Assembly: GCA_047495785.1 (NCBI GenBank)
Contig: JBLDXI010000024.1
Span: 1,364,001 to 1,428,000 of the forward strand
DNA: 64,000 nucleotides
Direction of reading: 5' to 3'
Source of the DNA: Lepidodermella squamata
Taxonomy: Eukaryota; Gastrotricha
In this document: in pieces, positions 10,568-20,912 of the stretch
How the letters are laid out: each line of letters opens with the position of its first letter
Numbering within the stretch: position 1 is the stretch's first letter
Position numbers and translations under genes: made by a program
Notes under the pieces: model-generated
Databases searched by the model: none
The model's input: the letters and a program-made list of their open reading frames with translations, nothing else
Told to the model about the DNA's origin: nothing

Positions 10568-11331
10568 TCACGAAATGAAAATATGGTGTCGACTTTTAGC
10601 CGGCGGCGGCATGCCTTCTTTTTGAACGGACAACGAATTTACGTTGAGCGGGTCGCGAACTAGAATGGGCGAGTCATCGATAGACGGCACGTAGCCATGC
10701 CGCACGTTATTTTCGACTGTTTGCAATTTATGCAGCTGATGCATGGCCATGCCCCATGCTTGTCTGATGTTATTCTGCCGATTCACCTCAGGATGATCGA
10801 CGGGCAATTGTCGAGGTGTTTCAATACCGTCAGATCGTGACAGAGATTTACCCAAGCGGGATTTTAGCGATGAGACGTAAGCGCCTAAAAAAATATAAAA
10901 AAATTGTAAACTAAGCAAATATTCGAAATATCTAGCGATAAAAAAATCCAGCTTAAATTTATTTTTCAAATTTTCTAGAAATTTCAGAAAAAAATGATAA
11001 AATACGGAAAAGTTTCCTATCGGTCCATAATTCCATAAATATCATTCATTGATATTCGAAAAAATGTGTTCCAATAAAAATCGAATTGTTACTTACCGAC
11101 AGCTCTATGACCATAAGATCCGTCCGAAGTAATCGCGTGAGCCGTTGATTCCGAAGTTTTACGATCGGCGGTTTTATTGCATGTAATAAAAGTGCATAAA
11201 TTCGTCGAGACAATTACGATAACCACAATGAAAGCAATGAAACATGACGCGGCTAAGATCCACATACAGGCGCTACCCCGCCGTTCGAGATAGGCGTGCC
11301 GTAGGCTGTCTGTTGACCATTTCATTGGCAT
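10568..11331 (-). CDS. single-pass membrane protein, two exons
   Basis: Exon 1 is 11097-11331, the intron 10885-11096 (212 bp, phase 1) and exon 2 10568-10884, giving 183 residues. A strong transmembrane segment lies at about residues 22-50 (WILAASCFIAFIVVIVIVS) after a short basic N-terminus (LERRGSA), suggesting a type II or signal-anchored protein. The C-terminal half is His/Pro/Gln-rich. It shares the phase-1 intron with its neighbours but has no clear sequence similarity to them. The frame stays open upstream of the chosen ATG, so a further 5' exon is possible. No family recognised. Confidence 0.55.
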
Positions 11332-11658
11332 AAAATTCTGGTAGCTGTCACTGCTCTTGACGTACAAGAGTTTAACTCGTTCTTCGCTAACGTTGTCAAT
11401 ATTGAGGCCTTTTATTCGTAATAATGTTAAACAAATATTAGTCGGTTACGTTGGTCAGTAAGTAGTAGCTCTTGTATCGAACGATGATTTATCCGCATTG
11501 AATTCGCTCTGGCAACTAAAACACGGAACAAGAACAAATGAGCGAGGCGGGCACAGCGCGAGAGAAATTCGAAACTAATTGCCGACGAAGCGTTATCCGC
11601 CTTCTCGAACTTACTGTTTCGTGACGGCAAGGCCGGAAGTCGAAAACGACTTTTTTTT

Positions 11659-11923
11659 ATGAGAAGGGTGCTAATAGCTTTTGTCTTAATATGTACAGGA
11701 TTTACGAGTCCGATTGCCCGCAATGTTTGCTCTTTAAAAGTGCGTTTTTATTTCAATTTATTTCCAAATCTGAGTCAGCTTTTAAATCTGCCGTTAAATC
11801 CCTGGATTTTGCGATGAGTCAAATAAATCATTTTTTATTTTCTGAATACAGGGTAAAATCAGGGGTACAGGGTGTCCAATAACATCAAGATCCGCCTTAA
11901 TTAGTTATTCGCCTATCCAATGA
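11659..11923 (+). CDS. possible cysteine-containing secreted peptide
   Basis: An ATG at 11659 starts a signal-peptide-like sequence (MRRVLIAFVLICTGFTSPIA). A possible intron 11740-11851 (donor GTGCGT, acceptor GAATACAG) would join it to an exon ending at 11923, for 50 residues with two cysteines after the signal. Without splicing the frame stops after 53 codons. The tail overlaps the end of the minus-strand gene at 11913. The model rests only on the signal peptide and plausible splice sites. Confidence 0.22.
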
Positions 11924-12409
11924 CTGAGTTGCCGTAAAATTTCGGGTTCATTTGCTTAGCCGGCGTTGTTGTTCGGTTGTATTTCAAGATTTTAACAGCT
12001 CGTTCCAACGATTCGCGGAGAGCTGCCTGCTGCAGAAGTTGAGGAGAGCCGTACAGTGATTTCATAACCGACCGCCAAGCTGGGCCCCTCAGCTTAGCAT
12101 TCTGCTCTGGAAAACTGTGATCTTCCGGCGTAGCGCCGAGCCCTTGAGTTGTCGCCAACATTTCAGTCGATGGCTCATCGGTTGTTGTAGTAGTCGGCTT
12201 CCTGGCTACGCCGTAACGGCTTCGAGCTCCAGTTGATATATAGCCTCCTTAAAAGCTAAAGATGATGCAAAATCCTCGAGTGATTGTCAAATATTACCCG
12301 CAGCTTTGTTATTAATGGCGTATTCTTTGCCATGTTTCGAAAGTTCTCCGCATAAAACGCGATCAATCTCAAACGCTAAAAGAAAGCCAATAACGAAATA
12401 GGACTTCAT
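11913..12409 (-). CDS. small secreted protein, two exons
   Basis: Exon 1 is 12298-12409, the intron 12248-12297 (50 bp, phase 1, ending CTTTTAAG) and exon 2 11913-12247, giving 148 residues. It starts with a signal peptide (MKSYFVIGFLLAFEI, cleavage near residue 20). Thr-rich (KPTTTTTDEPS) and helical charged segments (LRESLERAVKIL) follow. Exon 1 length (37 codons plus one base) equals that of the gene at 7127. The start was chosen at the ATG that puts the hydrophobic core at the N-terminus. No domain recognised. Confidence 0.65.
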
Positions 12410-13689
12410 TGTTTCGAAAAAACGAATGCTGAATAATGAGAAACATTCTGGCCAGACTTGGTTCTGCGTAGGATTTCCCATCTGAATTAACATGAGTAAC
12501 TCGAATTAACAACTACACTTTTTGGTATCAGATTTCGGTTTCGCGCCAATCGATTGAATTACAAGTGACTTGTTTGCGAATCGAGGGTAGAAACAAGAAC
12601 GGAGAGTATAATTGTGGGCGGGGTAATATTAGGGGTCATTTTCGAAGCCGTCGTTATCGACAAAGTTGACTAAAGTCGACTTTAGCGGCCGATTTTTGTC
12701 CAAAATCGAGCGCTTTGACCTCAAAAACACGTGTTGACCTATTTTTATAATGAATCATAGAAATAGCTAAAAGCTGGCAAAAAGTAGGTCACGGCTAATG
12801 ATAAGCAATTTGAACTGACGCCTGGTTTGTTTGGCAGATAAATTCAGCTTTATCCGCGATAGAGTCGACTTTATCATAAAAACATCTTCGAAAATTGGAC
12901 TTTTATTGGCTTTAGAGATGGAAAAGCATAAATTATTTCGGAAATTTCAGTTATTCTTAACTGTTACCATCCGTTACCGGCAGATTTCCCGACCTTCTTA
13001 CATAAAAAACCACTGATTTGTAACACCAATATCGATCCGTAACAACCCGAATTTTGTGAAAATTCATTGCTTGAGCCTTAAATTTTGGGTCTGATGGAAC
13101 CCTAAATTCCATAAAAAATGGTGAAATCAAGATAATGGGACAGTAGAAGCAGTGACATATTAAATTGTTTTTTTTTATAGAGGAACTTTGAAATTAATAT
13201 CCAATTTTTCAGTTTCCTGTGGTTATGCGTTATATAATCATCAACGCGTTATTTCATTCTGATTTTTTCCTTATCTGACCTAGTCAACAAAAACAGGAAC
13301 GAGGCATATTTTCATATCTAGGAAATGCAATAAAATTTCGAGAGTTTTTCAAGAGCCTGAGCTAAGCGAGGTCGAATGACTCTGGAAAAATCCTCGCCCT
13401 TTGTATATCAGACAGCGGTATTATTATATTTTCTTTATTGCGACCAGCTCTATGACAATAATCGACTCCCCTCACATCGATGCGGCGAGTGGGTAATGAA
13501 ACGCGAAAGTCTATACGGCGGCTGCGAGGGCAAACCAAGCGTGAAGAAGAGTTGATATTAAAAATACAAAAATAATCTAGCCGCATGGCCTCGCACTGAA
13601 GGCCGCGCAACTTTAGTCCCGATTAAGAACGACGATATAAGACAGTCCCACATTTTCATAAATATGTGCCAGAAATTTCGCGCCGAAAA
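12410..13689. other. no supported gene
   Basis: AT-rich region upstream of both the minus-strand cluster and the plus-strand channel gene, so it may hold both promoters. No recognised motif. Confidence 0.45.
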
Positions 13690-16600
13690 ATGCTGTTAGT
13701 AAAATTCGTGATTTTTCTTGTAATTGCCATCGAGTTGAACAAATGCGACGAGAAAATTGTTAAAGAAGTGCCGGCCTTGAAGAAGGAAGATGATCAGGAC
13801 GATCCACCCCCTGTGCGGTTGCCCAACTCGCCGGCGGCTGCTCATCGGAAACAAAAGCCCGGATCGCCGAACGATATCCAGGAGAAATCGAAAAAGAAGC
13901 CCCTCTTTAGAACTGCGCCGCCTGGGTCAACAATCAGGTCAACTCAAAAGTTCATGTCACCTGAAACATTAGCCACGCAACAGCAGTCATTTCCAACGAC
14001 TCAGCAAGAATCGGGAGTGACTAACGCTGAAACACGGTCGACCTCAGTTACATCCATGTCAGACGCGACTTTGATGGCCTTCCCACCGAGCACGGCAGGG
14101 GTAGGCCTCGTCTCTGGGCTTCCGACCAGCATCAAGCCGCAGGGTGTCACAATGCAGTGGGGCATGCAGCAATCACCTGGGCAGGTCTATTACGGCCCGC
14201 CTACTTTGTCCCAGTCTTATAAAATCATGCCGGGTCGAGGAATGCATCACTTGTTGCGGAAGATTTTTTCGACCTATGATAAGGAAGTTATGCCGGCTAG
14301 GCCTGTCGTCATCCACATGGATGTTTTACTGCTTAAAGTCAAATCAACTGTAAGTTTCAACAAGCCCAAGAATCTCGAAATTCGCAAAATTTGAACTTTT
14401 TTCCAGGTTGAAAAAGAAGGCATTTTCGAATCTGTTATTGCACTGTTCATTGAATGGAACGATAGCCGAATGTCTTGGTAATGGTTTATTTATGAAAAAA
14501 TCAGGATGATTCACTCTTATTCTACCCCAGGAACCCCGCAGATTATGATAACAATGTCACAATATTAGCATTTGATAGCGATAAAGTTTGGCTTCCGGAC
14601 ATTGCGGTATTTCGTCAGCTATTTTTGATTAAATTTGTTAATTAATGTGACCTATTTTTTAGATGACAAATAGTGCTGATCATCTTTATGTGCGTTTTAT
14701 TATTCAAATGTTTTCAATTTTTATATTATGAATAATTTTTTAGGCAATATCTCGCGATTCGCGATTTGTGGTTCGTGTCACCTACGATGGAAACTTCAAA
14801 TTTGTTCCAACAGGTAGCAATTTTTATATTTTCCCCATAATTCGACTAAAAATTGATATCTGCTAATAAGGAACTGCTCGAACTTGGTGCGGTAAGCTTT
14901 GCATCCCCATTAAGTTTGGATGACTTCATATTATTATTCAATTCTTTCCCAGAACTGAAGCTACCGAAATTCCCATTCGATGTGAGTAGTTTCTTTATTT
15001 CAAAAACTATTTTAAAGGAAGAATTTTTTTGTAGGTTCAGACGGTAGGATTATTTCTATCCTAGTCGAGAATTTTTTATCCTAATTTAAATCTGAAGTGC
15101 TCACTTGAATTCGAAAGCTGGGCCTTGGACAGCAAAACAATGACTTTTGACGGCCAGTCTCACCTCTTGGTAAATTTCTGAATGGTTTCCGAAGGCTGAT
15201 AGTCAAGTAATACCGGCAAATTTTCTTTCAGATTGACGATACATTCGCATCTCAGCAGTGGTCCCTTTGCTCATATCAAACTGTCACTTACGACCATTTA
15301 TACGAATTCACGGGCGAAACTTTTACGGTTAGATTCTTGTCACAAATTACCTGGATTTGACTATTTTAATTATTAAAAAATAGCGTGTCCGTTTTGATTT
15401 TACTGTCAAACGAAAATCCATGTTCTACGTTCTTATCCTAATTTTTCCATCCACCCTGCTCAGTATGATTCAGGTTTGAAAATATTTGGATCTTTGAAAT
15501 TAATCATTAATGGTCTTGCAAATTCAGTTGCTAGTGTTCGTGATTCCTTCAGGTAAATTTTAAAATATTTAAAATTATTAGTTAGTTAAAGCTTGTTGGG
15601 TTTACAGATGACACTACAGCAGACAGAATCGGATTCGGCACTACTAACCTGCTCACACTCGTTGTGTTTCAGGTCCATTTCTAATTCGTTAAACATTTTC
15701 TGATTTTTTAACTATACTTATTTTTCAGACAATTGTTACTGAAGAAATGGTAGGGAAAATGAAATTTTGTGGATAATTTTTATTTATTTTTTATTAGCCC
15801 AAATCCAGTGATGCCGTTACCTCTCTTTCGAAATACATCATAGCCTTGGTAAATTATACGAAAAATTACGAGTAAGAACTCAATTTATTGCCATTTTCAG
15901 ATAATAATAGCAGCTGTGGGTATTTTTGAATCCGTCGCTGTTGAGAGGATCCTACGAGTTTCAGCCTACCCACCGCCAAGGACGGTTTGTAAAATTTTTC
16001 TAATTTTTCCAATTTTTTCAAACTTACCACTTTGTAGGCGGTTCGTTTTATTCATTGCATAAATCAGCTGAAAAAATTTATGAGCCTCCGAATGTCCCTG
16101 CGTAAAGTAAAAGCAAGAGTCTCAGCCGTAGACACCGAACAGCCGTCTTCCCCATTCGTATTTCAAACCGTTACTACAACAGCGACTTTGAAGACAAAAA
16201 CTAAACTGATGTCGAAATACGAAGATTACAGCGAATACGACGCCTTGGGCTCGCAATCTTGCTTCTGCCTTAACAGAATTAAGCGGAAAGCGCCTACGCC
16301 TAATGATTCGATGATTTATCACAACGAAAAAGATGAGGACGAAATCTACACGGCCGGCAATGCTAGTCGTCGCAATTCCTACTTTTCGGCCATGTCCCGC
16401 GGCCGATCAACTTCTTTCATTTTAAAACTTCTCAAGGCGAAATCTGCGAATGAGGGAGGAATCAATGAGGCACGCTCGAGTGAAGCCATTTCGAAATCGA
16501 ACTTGGACCCTGGAGATAACGCTAATCTATCAGCGGCTATAGCTCGGTCCAAGAGTGATTACACCTACGGCACTCAAAAAATCACGAAATTTCAAAAGAT

Positions 16601-17000
16601 TGAAGATTTAGAGACACCATTAGCGATTTCTCTAGCAGCAAATCGGAGCTCTAAATCTGACTTCAAACTCAACGACCGTCAAACTGCTACTGCCGAGCGA
16701 ATTCGCATGAAAAAGAAGAACAGCGTAACGAATTTCTTGCTGTCAAAGGTTGAGAAGGCTCAATTAGAGGCGGTTCAGCATCGCAGGCAGGTGAATATGG
16801 AAGAATGGTCGCAGGTTGCGCACTACCTCGACTTGGTTACGTTTTGCTTCTGCGGCTTTATGGCAGTTTTCATACCAATTCTGCTCTTCATTCCACTGGT
16901 TTATTTCGACGAAACTTGTAACAACAACGAGGGAAATGAACACAGCGCTCATCAAAGTGGAATGTACGCTGGAGGTACAACTACGACACAAACGGTTTAA
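13690..17000 (+). CDS. nicotinic-like Cys-loop ligand-gated ion channel subunit
   Basis: Seventeen exons give 809 residues: 13690-14349, 14407-14477, 14531-14606, 14663-14689, 14744-14813, 14871-14891, 14953-14981, 15035-15043, 15098-15169, 15232-15327, 15384-15473, 15528-15552, 15608-15672, 15729-15749, 15798-15848, 15901-15984 and 16038-17000. Frames agree at every junction. There is a signal peptide, then about 180 residues of Ser/Thr/Gln-rich extension before the ligand-binding domain. Seen in order are WNDSRMSW, VWLPDIA, the Cys-loop (two Cys with 13 residues between, ending FPFDVQTC), TM1 after VKRKSMFY, TM2 (DRIGFGTTNLLTLVVF), TM3 and, after a long intracellular loop, TM4 (VAHYLDLVTFCFCGF). 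Loop C has one Cys, not the vicinal pair, so it is not an alpha-type acetylcholine subunit. Ligand unknown. There is no PAR motif before TM2, which argues against the classical anion type. Confidence 0.9.
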
Positions 17001-17016
17001 TGGGGAAAAATCCACC

Positions 17017-19359
17017 TTAAGCGGCATTATGGGTCCTCGCGGTGTGATGGACAGTCGCTCGTTTCGAGAATGTAGATAATCGAATTGTCTGTTGATAAGC
17101 TTCAGACGACAAATTTCTCCGGGGAAGAATTCCGCTGAATAAAATCGCGTTGTTTGTCAGAGAATAAATCAAACTTCCAATCGCTAGAACCGTGCTTTTA
17201 TCTCTGGATGATTGCTGAAGGATGAATATTAGGATGAATGCGACGAAGAGGGTCAAGCTGTTCGCGACCATTAGTTGAGAAATCAGCCGTTCAAAGTCGA
17301 AAACAGGCGAAACTTTGTAGACACGTGCTTCGAATGCAGAGAAGCAAGCGGCGAAGAGTATGATAATGTTAGCCAGGGTTAAGGCGGCTGTCCAATACAG
17401 CTCATTCGCACCTAAACATGCAGCCTCCGTTTCGTCGAAATATTCATCAGCTGATTCGTCAAAATCGATTTTCGAGGGAGTTTTCTTTATAAAAAGCGGA
17501 TCAGTAGTGACCCAGCAGACCGCGCAGATGATGCTAATTATGAAAATTACCCAACAAGAAAGCGTGGATGATGATGATGACGATGTTTTTCTGAGGCGCA
17601 TCATAACGTCAACTCCTGTGATAGCTTGGCGCGACTTCTCTTTAGACACCTGACTAATGATTACAGTAAAAGCTGTGATTCGCGATAGTACAACGCCATT
17701 CATTGTCGTGATGCCGATTACAGCGAAAAATGGTTTGATGGCGCATGCATCCAAGTCAGGAAATCGCTCAGAAGTAACGAAAATGATAGCTGAGAGATGA
17801 CAAGAGAGACCAGCAATTGTCTGGAGGCAATTGAGGGACAAGTTTGTCAACATATGAAATTCCCTATCTTTCATTACAATGGAAGTAATAAGAATCAAAA
17901 TCAGGATGATGACACTCAAAAGGACGGATACTGATATCAACCCTTCGAAGGCTTCAATTGGATAGTCAATTGTCCTGTGGTCAATTGATGATAGGTCTTT
18001 TGGCGGTTGACCGGTTCTCGTCATCCACACTGGCGCTTTCATGACGGACATTTCGTAAGTCGTCATGTTAAAAATTGTCTTGGAGTCAGTACCGTAGCGT
18101 TGTATTTTGGCAAGTATCTCCGGCTTCCCATCAATATATTGCATCAACCACTGCGCCTCACCGTCGACTTCAAGGCGATCTGAATATTTGACCTCGCCAA
18201 TCCTAATTCCGCTAAAAGCTGTCTCTGATGAGGATTTGTTGACAACTGGAAAAACAAGACCCGGATTAGCGGCGTAGTCCTTTAAACTGACATTGTACGA
18301 TGTCTTTAGAATATTTTCACTCTTGTTCAGTGCTAAAATCGCCGCCATGTATGAATCATGGCACAGTTGATGCCGATCTGGATCGTTCACTGAGTAATTT
18401 CGCAGAATCGCATTGTACCGATTTCGGTATTCATTCAAGTCGTAGCCAAACGCCGTCGGTCCGTAGTTTTGTAGAGCGAGGTTGTAAGTTCCGAACCAAA
18501 AAACTATCTTCGCCTGCTCCTGAATGTTCTGCCTCGTGCACTCCGGTGGAATGACCAATTGAGGGTTGTTCGGGTCGAAGAGACCGATGAAGAAGAAAGC
18601 AAAGACGTAGTTCGGGGCTCGAAGACCGGCTATGTAAGCTGAGCAAAGGAATTTAACCATAAGTGGTACAGGATTTCCGTGGGCTAGGACTACATACCTA
18701 GCTCCACTTGCTTTCACGCCCAACAATAAATCGACAGTGAAATCCGACTCGCTCGTGTAGAACAAGACTTGAAAACCATTTCGAATCGCTTGATCGTTGA
18801 TCAACTGACCTAACATGAAGTTGTTAGGGTTAGCGGAGTAAGAAACCACTCCGATTTGATTCCATTTCCCGATAGCCCTCCCGAATCGAAGGACTGACAT
18901 TGCTGAACTTTCGATGGGTGCACTGACTCGGTATAACGTGTTGTAGATGTAGCGACTCGCTACCAGGAAAACTCCGGTACAGCCGGGTGAGAAAGAAACA
19001 GCTTTTGCCCCTCCGATGACTGCGGCAACTGTTTGGCAGTTCGAGCTTGGGCCGATTACGATAGGGCTTAGATAGGTGTTGTTCCTCGGCTGCTCGTAAT
19101 TCCTCAAATGGGAGATGAAATTTCGAGGAGCCGACGTTCCATCGCGTCCTTCATCTCGAATGGTCAGTTCTATAGTGTAGTCAGATAAAATGTCCTGTCG
19201 TGAGTTAGCATGGTCGATGGCGACTTGAGCTCCGATAGAGCAGGCAGTTTTGTAATTTGGTTCATTCTCAACAAAGGGCATTATTCCTAACAGAGCTAGC
19301 CGGTGCTTCTTCGCATGCAGAGTTGCGTGAAGCCAGAACAGGATGAATATCGCCTTCAT
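17017..19359 (-). CDS. intronless GABA-B-like class C GPCR
   Basis: A 780-residue uninterrupted frame. It has a signal peptide, then a Venus-flytrap (ANF-receptor type) ectodomain to about residue 455, with the family segments AIDHANSRQDILSDY, FSPGC and GKWNQIG. A seven-helix region follows from about residue 480, with a WVTTDPLF segment like the GABA-B helix 4 end. The cysteine-rich domain of metabotropic glutamate receptors is absent, and there is no long coiled-coil tail. It is the most diverged intact member of the local array. Its stop lies 17 bases from the stop of the Cys-loop gene, convergent. The ATG follows a TTG in the same frame, so 19359 was chosen. Ligand unknown. Confidence 0.85.
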   Translation of the reverse strand: MKAIFILFWLHATLHAKKHRLALLGIMPFVENEPNYKTACSIGAQVAIDHANSRQDILSDYTIELTIRDEGRDGTSAPRNFISHLRNYEQPRNNTYLSPIVIGPSSNCQTVAAVIGGAKAVSFSPGCTGVFLVASRYIYNTLYRVSAPIESSAMSVLRFGRAIGKWNQIGVVSYSANPNNFMLGQLINDQAIRNGFQVLFYTSESDFTVDLLLGVKASGARYVVLAHGNPVPLMVKFLCSAYIAGLRAPNYVFAFFFIGLFDPNNPQLVIPPECTRQNIQEQAKIVFWFGTYNLALQNYGPTAFGYDLNEYRNRYNAILRNYSVNDPDRHQLCHDSYMAAILALNKSENILKTSYNVSLKDYAANPGLVFPVVNKSSSETAFSGIRIGEVKYSDRLEVDGEAQWLMQYIDGKPEILAKIQRYGTDSKTIFNMTTYEMSVMKAPVWMTRTGQPPKDLSSIDHRTIDYPIEAFEGLISVSVLLSVIILILILITSIVMKDREFHMLTNLSLNCLQTIAGLSCHLSAIIFVTSERFPDLDACAIKPFFAVIGITTMNGVVLSRITAFTVIISQVSKEKSRQAITGVDVMMRLRKTSSSSSSTLSCWVIFIISIICAVCWVTTDPLFIKKTPSKIDFDESADEYFDETEAACLGANELYWTAALTLANIIILFAACFSAFEARVYKVSPVFDFERLISQLMVANSLTLFVAFILIFILQQSSRDKSTVLAIGSLIYSLTNNAILFSGILPRRNLSSEAYQQTIRLSTFSKRATVHHTARTHNAA

Positions 19360-20279
19360 TAGCAAGTGAAATTTAAAAAATAACTATACTCGAAATGCCT
19401 ACGACACGGCTCAAATACGACGATTTTACAAGAAGCTCTTAGCTAAATTAGACAGAAAAGTAAATGAAGGTAAAATCTAGCCTATAATTTCTTGTCCTAT
19501 AATTGCCCATGACTTTTGAAAGGTCCCCTAGTTTCAGTAGATTATCACGCAACTGCTTTCAACTCTTTGAACGTGATTTCTACGAGTTTGCGTCACGTGC
19601 ATAAAAGCGATACCGAAAGGACTCCAAAAATATCATAGATTGCTTAAAATTAAGATTTAATTAGCTCACGCGTCTTTGATGTCCTCCGTTATTTCATTGA
19701 GTCATCTTTGATTGTCCAGTGTTGATAAAAATTAATAAAGCTTCCAAGGTATTTGGTCACTGGAAATCGGCGCGGCATTTAACAAGTATCGGACTTCACA
19801 GAAAAGGGCAATTATTTTTAAATTGACCATTGATGACAGATGAAAAGAGGGATGACAGGCCTTATAGTCTGAAAATGATAAATGGTTCCATCAATGCTTT
19901 TGAGTGAAATTTCTTTATCCATCGGTCATCATCACCATTACACACGAAAACCCTTGACCGCAGGGCTTGAAAGGTACATTTTTATCAAAATAAACAGCTT
20001 GACAAGTGCATTATTAATAAGTTTTTAACTGATCTTCGTCAGTTCATTCCGCACATCTACATGATGTAGAATGTAGAATATACAAGATACACATAAGATA
20101 CTGCACATAGTCAGTTTTTCTCATTGTTTTCTTTTCACTTTTACAATAATGTTGAGGTGTGAAGTGGCAGCGTGTGATCATTAATAGCTTTAAAGCTGTC
20201 TTGGCTTAAAAAGGCAATTTTCAAACAATGACATGCTTTTTATTATTTTCTCAAGCCTGCCTTTGATAACAAGTAAAAA
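19360..20279. other. divergent intergenic region
   Basis: Shared 5' region of the minus-strand receptor and the plus-strand E2-like gene. AT-rich; no motif recognised. Confidence 0.45.
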
Positions 20280-20912
20280 ATGAGTGACCTCTACGAACCG
20301 TCCAACTACCTCAGCAAGTTCGAAGCACTCGTTAGGACAGTTATGTTGCGGCGATTTCTTACAAACGCTCGAATCGGTGGGGCTAGAATCGTACTGGAGA
20401 ATGGCTGCATTCAAAAATGGAAGGTTCTGGTCCTACCAAACAATCCACCTTATAACAAAGGCGCCTTTTGGGTGCAGATCGATTTCCCAGACGACTTCTT
20501 CTGGCGGAGGATAGCTCATTTTAGATTTGTGACCAGAATCTACCACCCAATGAGAAAGTTATGCATGTGTGGCACGAAATACCGGCGGCGTCTCAACGAA
20601 GATTCAACAAAAGCTGTCGATCCGCCAGATTTCAGCGATTTGAATGAGACCCTGCTCGATTTTATCGAGCATCCACCTGAAAAGTGGTGCCTGTACCGAA
20701 ATTGCGCAGTTTTCAACGAATACATCAACAATCACGACGAATTCAGGCGAAAAGCTGAATCTTTCACTATCGAAAACGCGGAGCCTCGACTACCGGAGAA
20801 ACTTCAAGAAAGATGCCGAGTTGTCATTTTATCAAACCTCAAATCAAGACCTGAAGAATCTTTGACTAGACTAGGCTTGCCATCTTCCATTCAACTTTAC
20901 TTACTAAGCTAA
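20280..20912 (+). CDS. E2-like (UBC-fold) protein with C-terminal SOCS-box-like tail
   Basis: An intronless frame of 210 residues. Residues about 45-95 match the ubiquitin-conjugating core: WKVLVLP, PYNKGAFWVQIDFP and TRIYHP, where the usual HPN is HPM. The helical end NNHDEFRRKAESFT matches the E2 C-terminal helix. Cysteines occur six and eight residues after the His of HP, closer than the usual catalytic Cys, so activity is uncertain and a UEV-like role is possible. The last 40 residues fit a SOCS box: a BC-box (LQERCRVVI) then LGLPSSIQLYL. SOCS boxes recruit Elongin B/C and Cullin 5 or Cullin 2. The gene sits among receptor genes, and its end overlaps the pseudogene at 20904 by nine bases. 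Confidence 0.6.
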   Translation: MSDLYEPSNYLSKFEALVRTVMLRRFLTNARIGGARIVLENGCIQKWKVLVLPNNPPYNKGAFWVQIDFPDDFFWRRIAHFRFVTRIYHPMRKLCMCGTKYRRRLNEDSTKAVDPPDFSDLNETLLDFIEHPPEKWCLYRNCAVFNEYINNHDEFRRKAESFTIENAEPRLPEKLQERCRVVILSNLKSRPEESLTRLGLPSSIQLYLLS

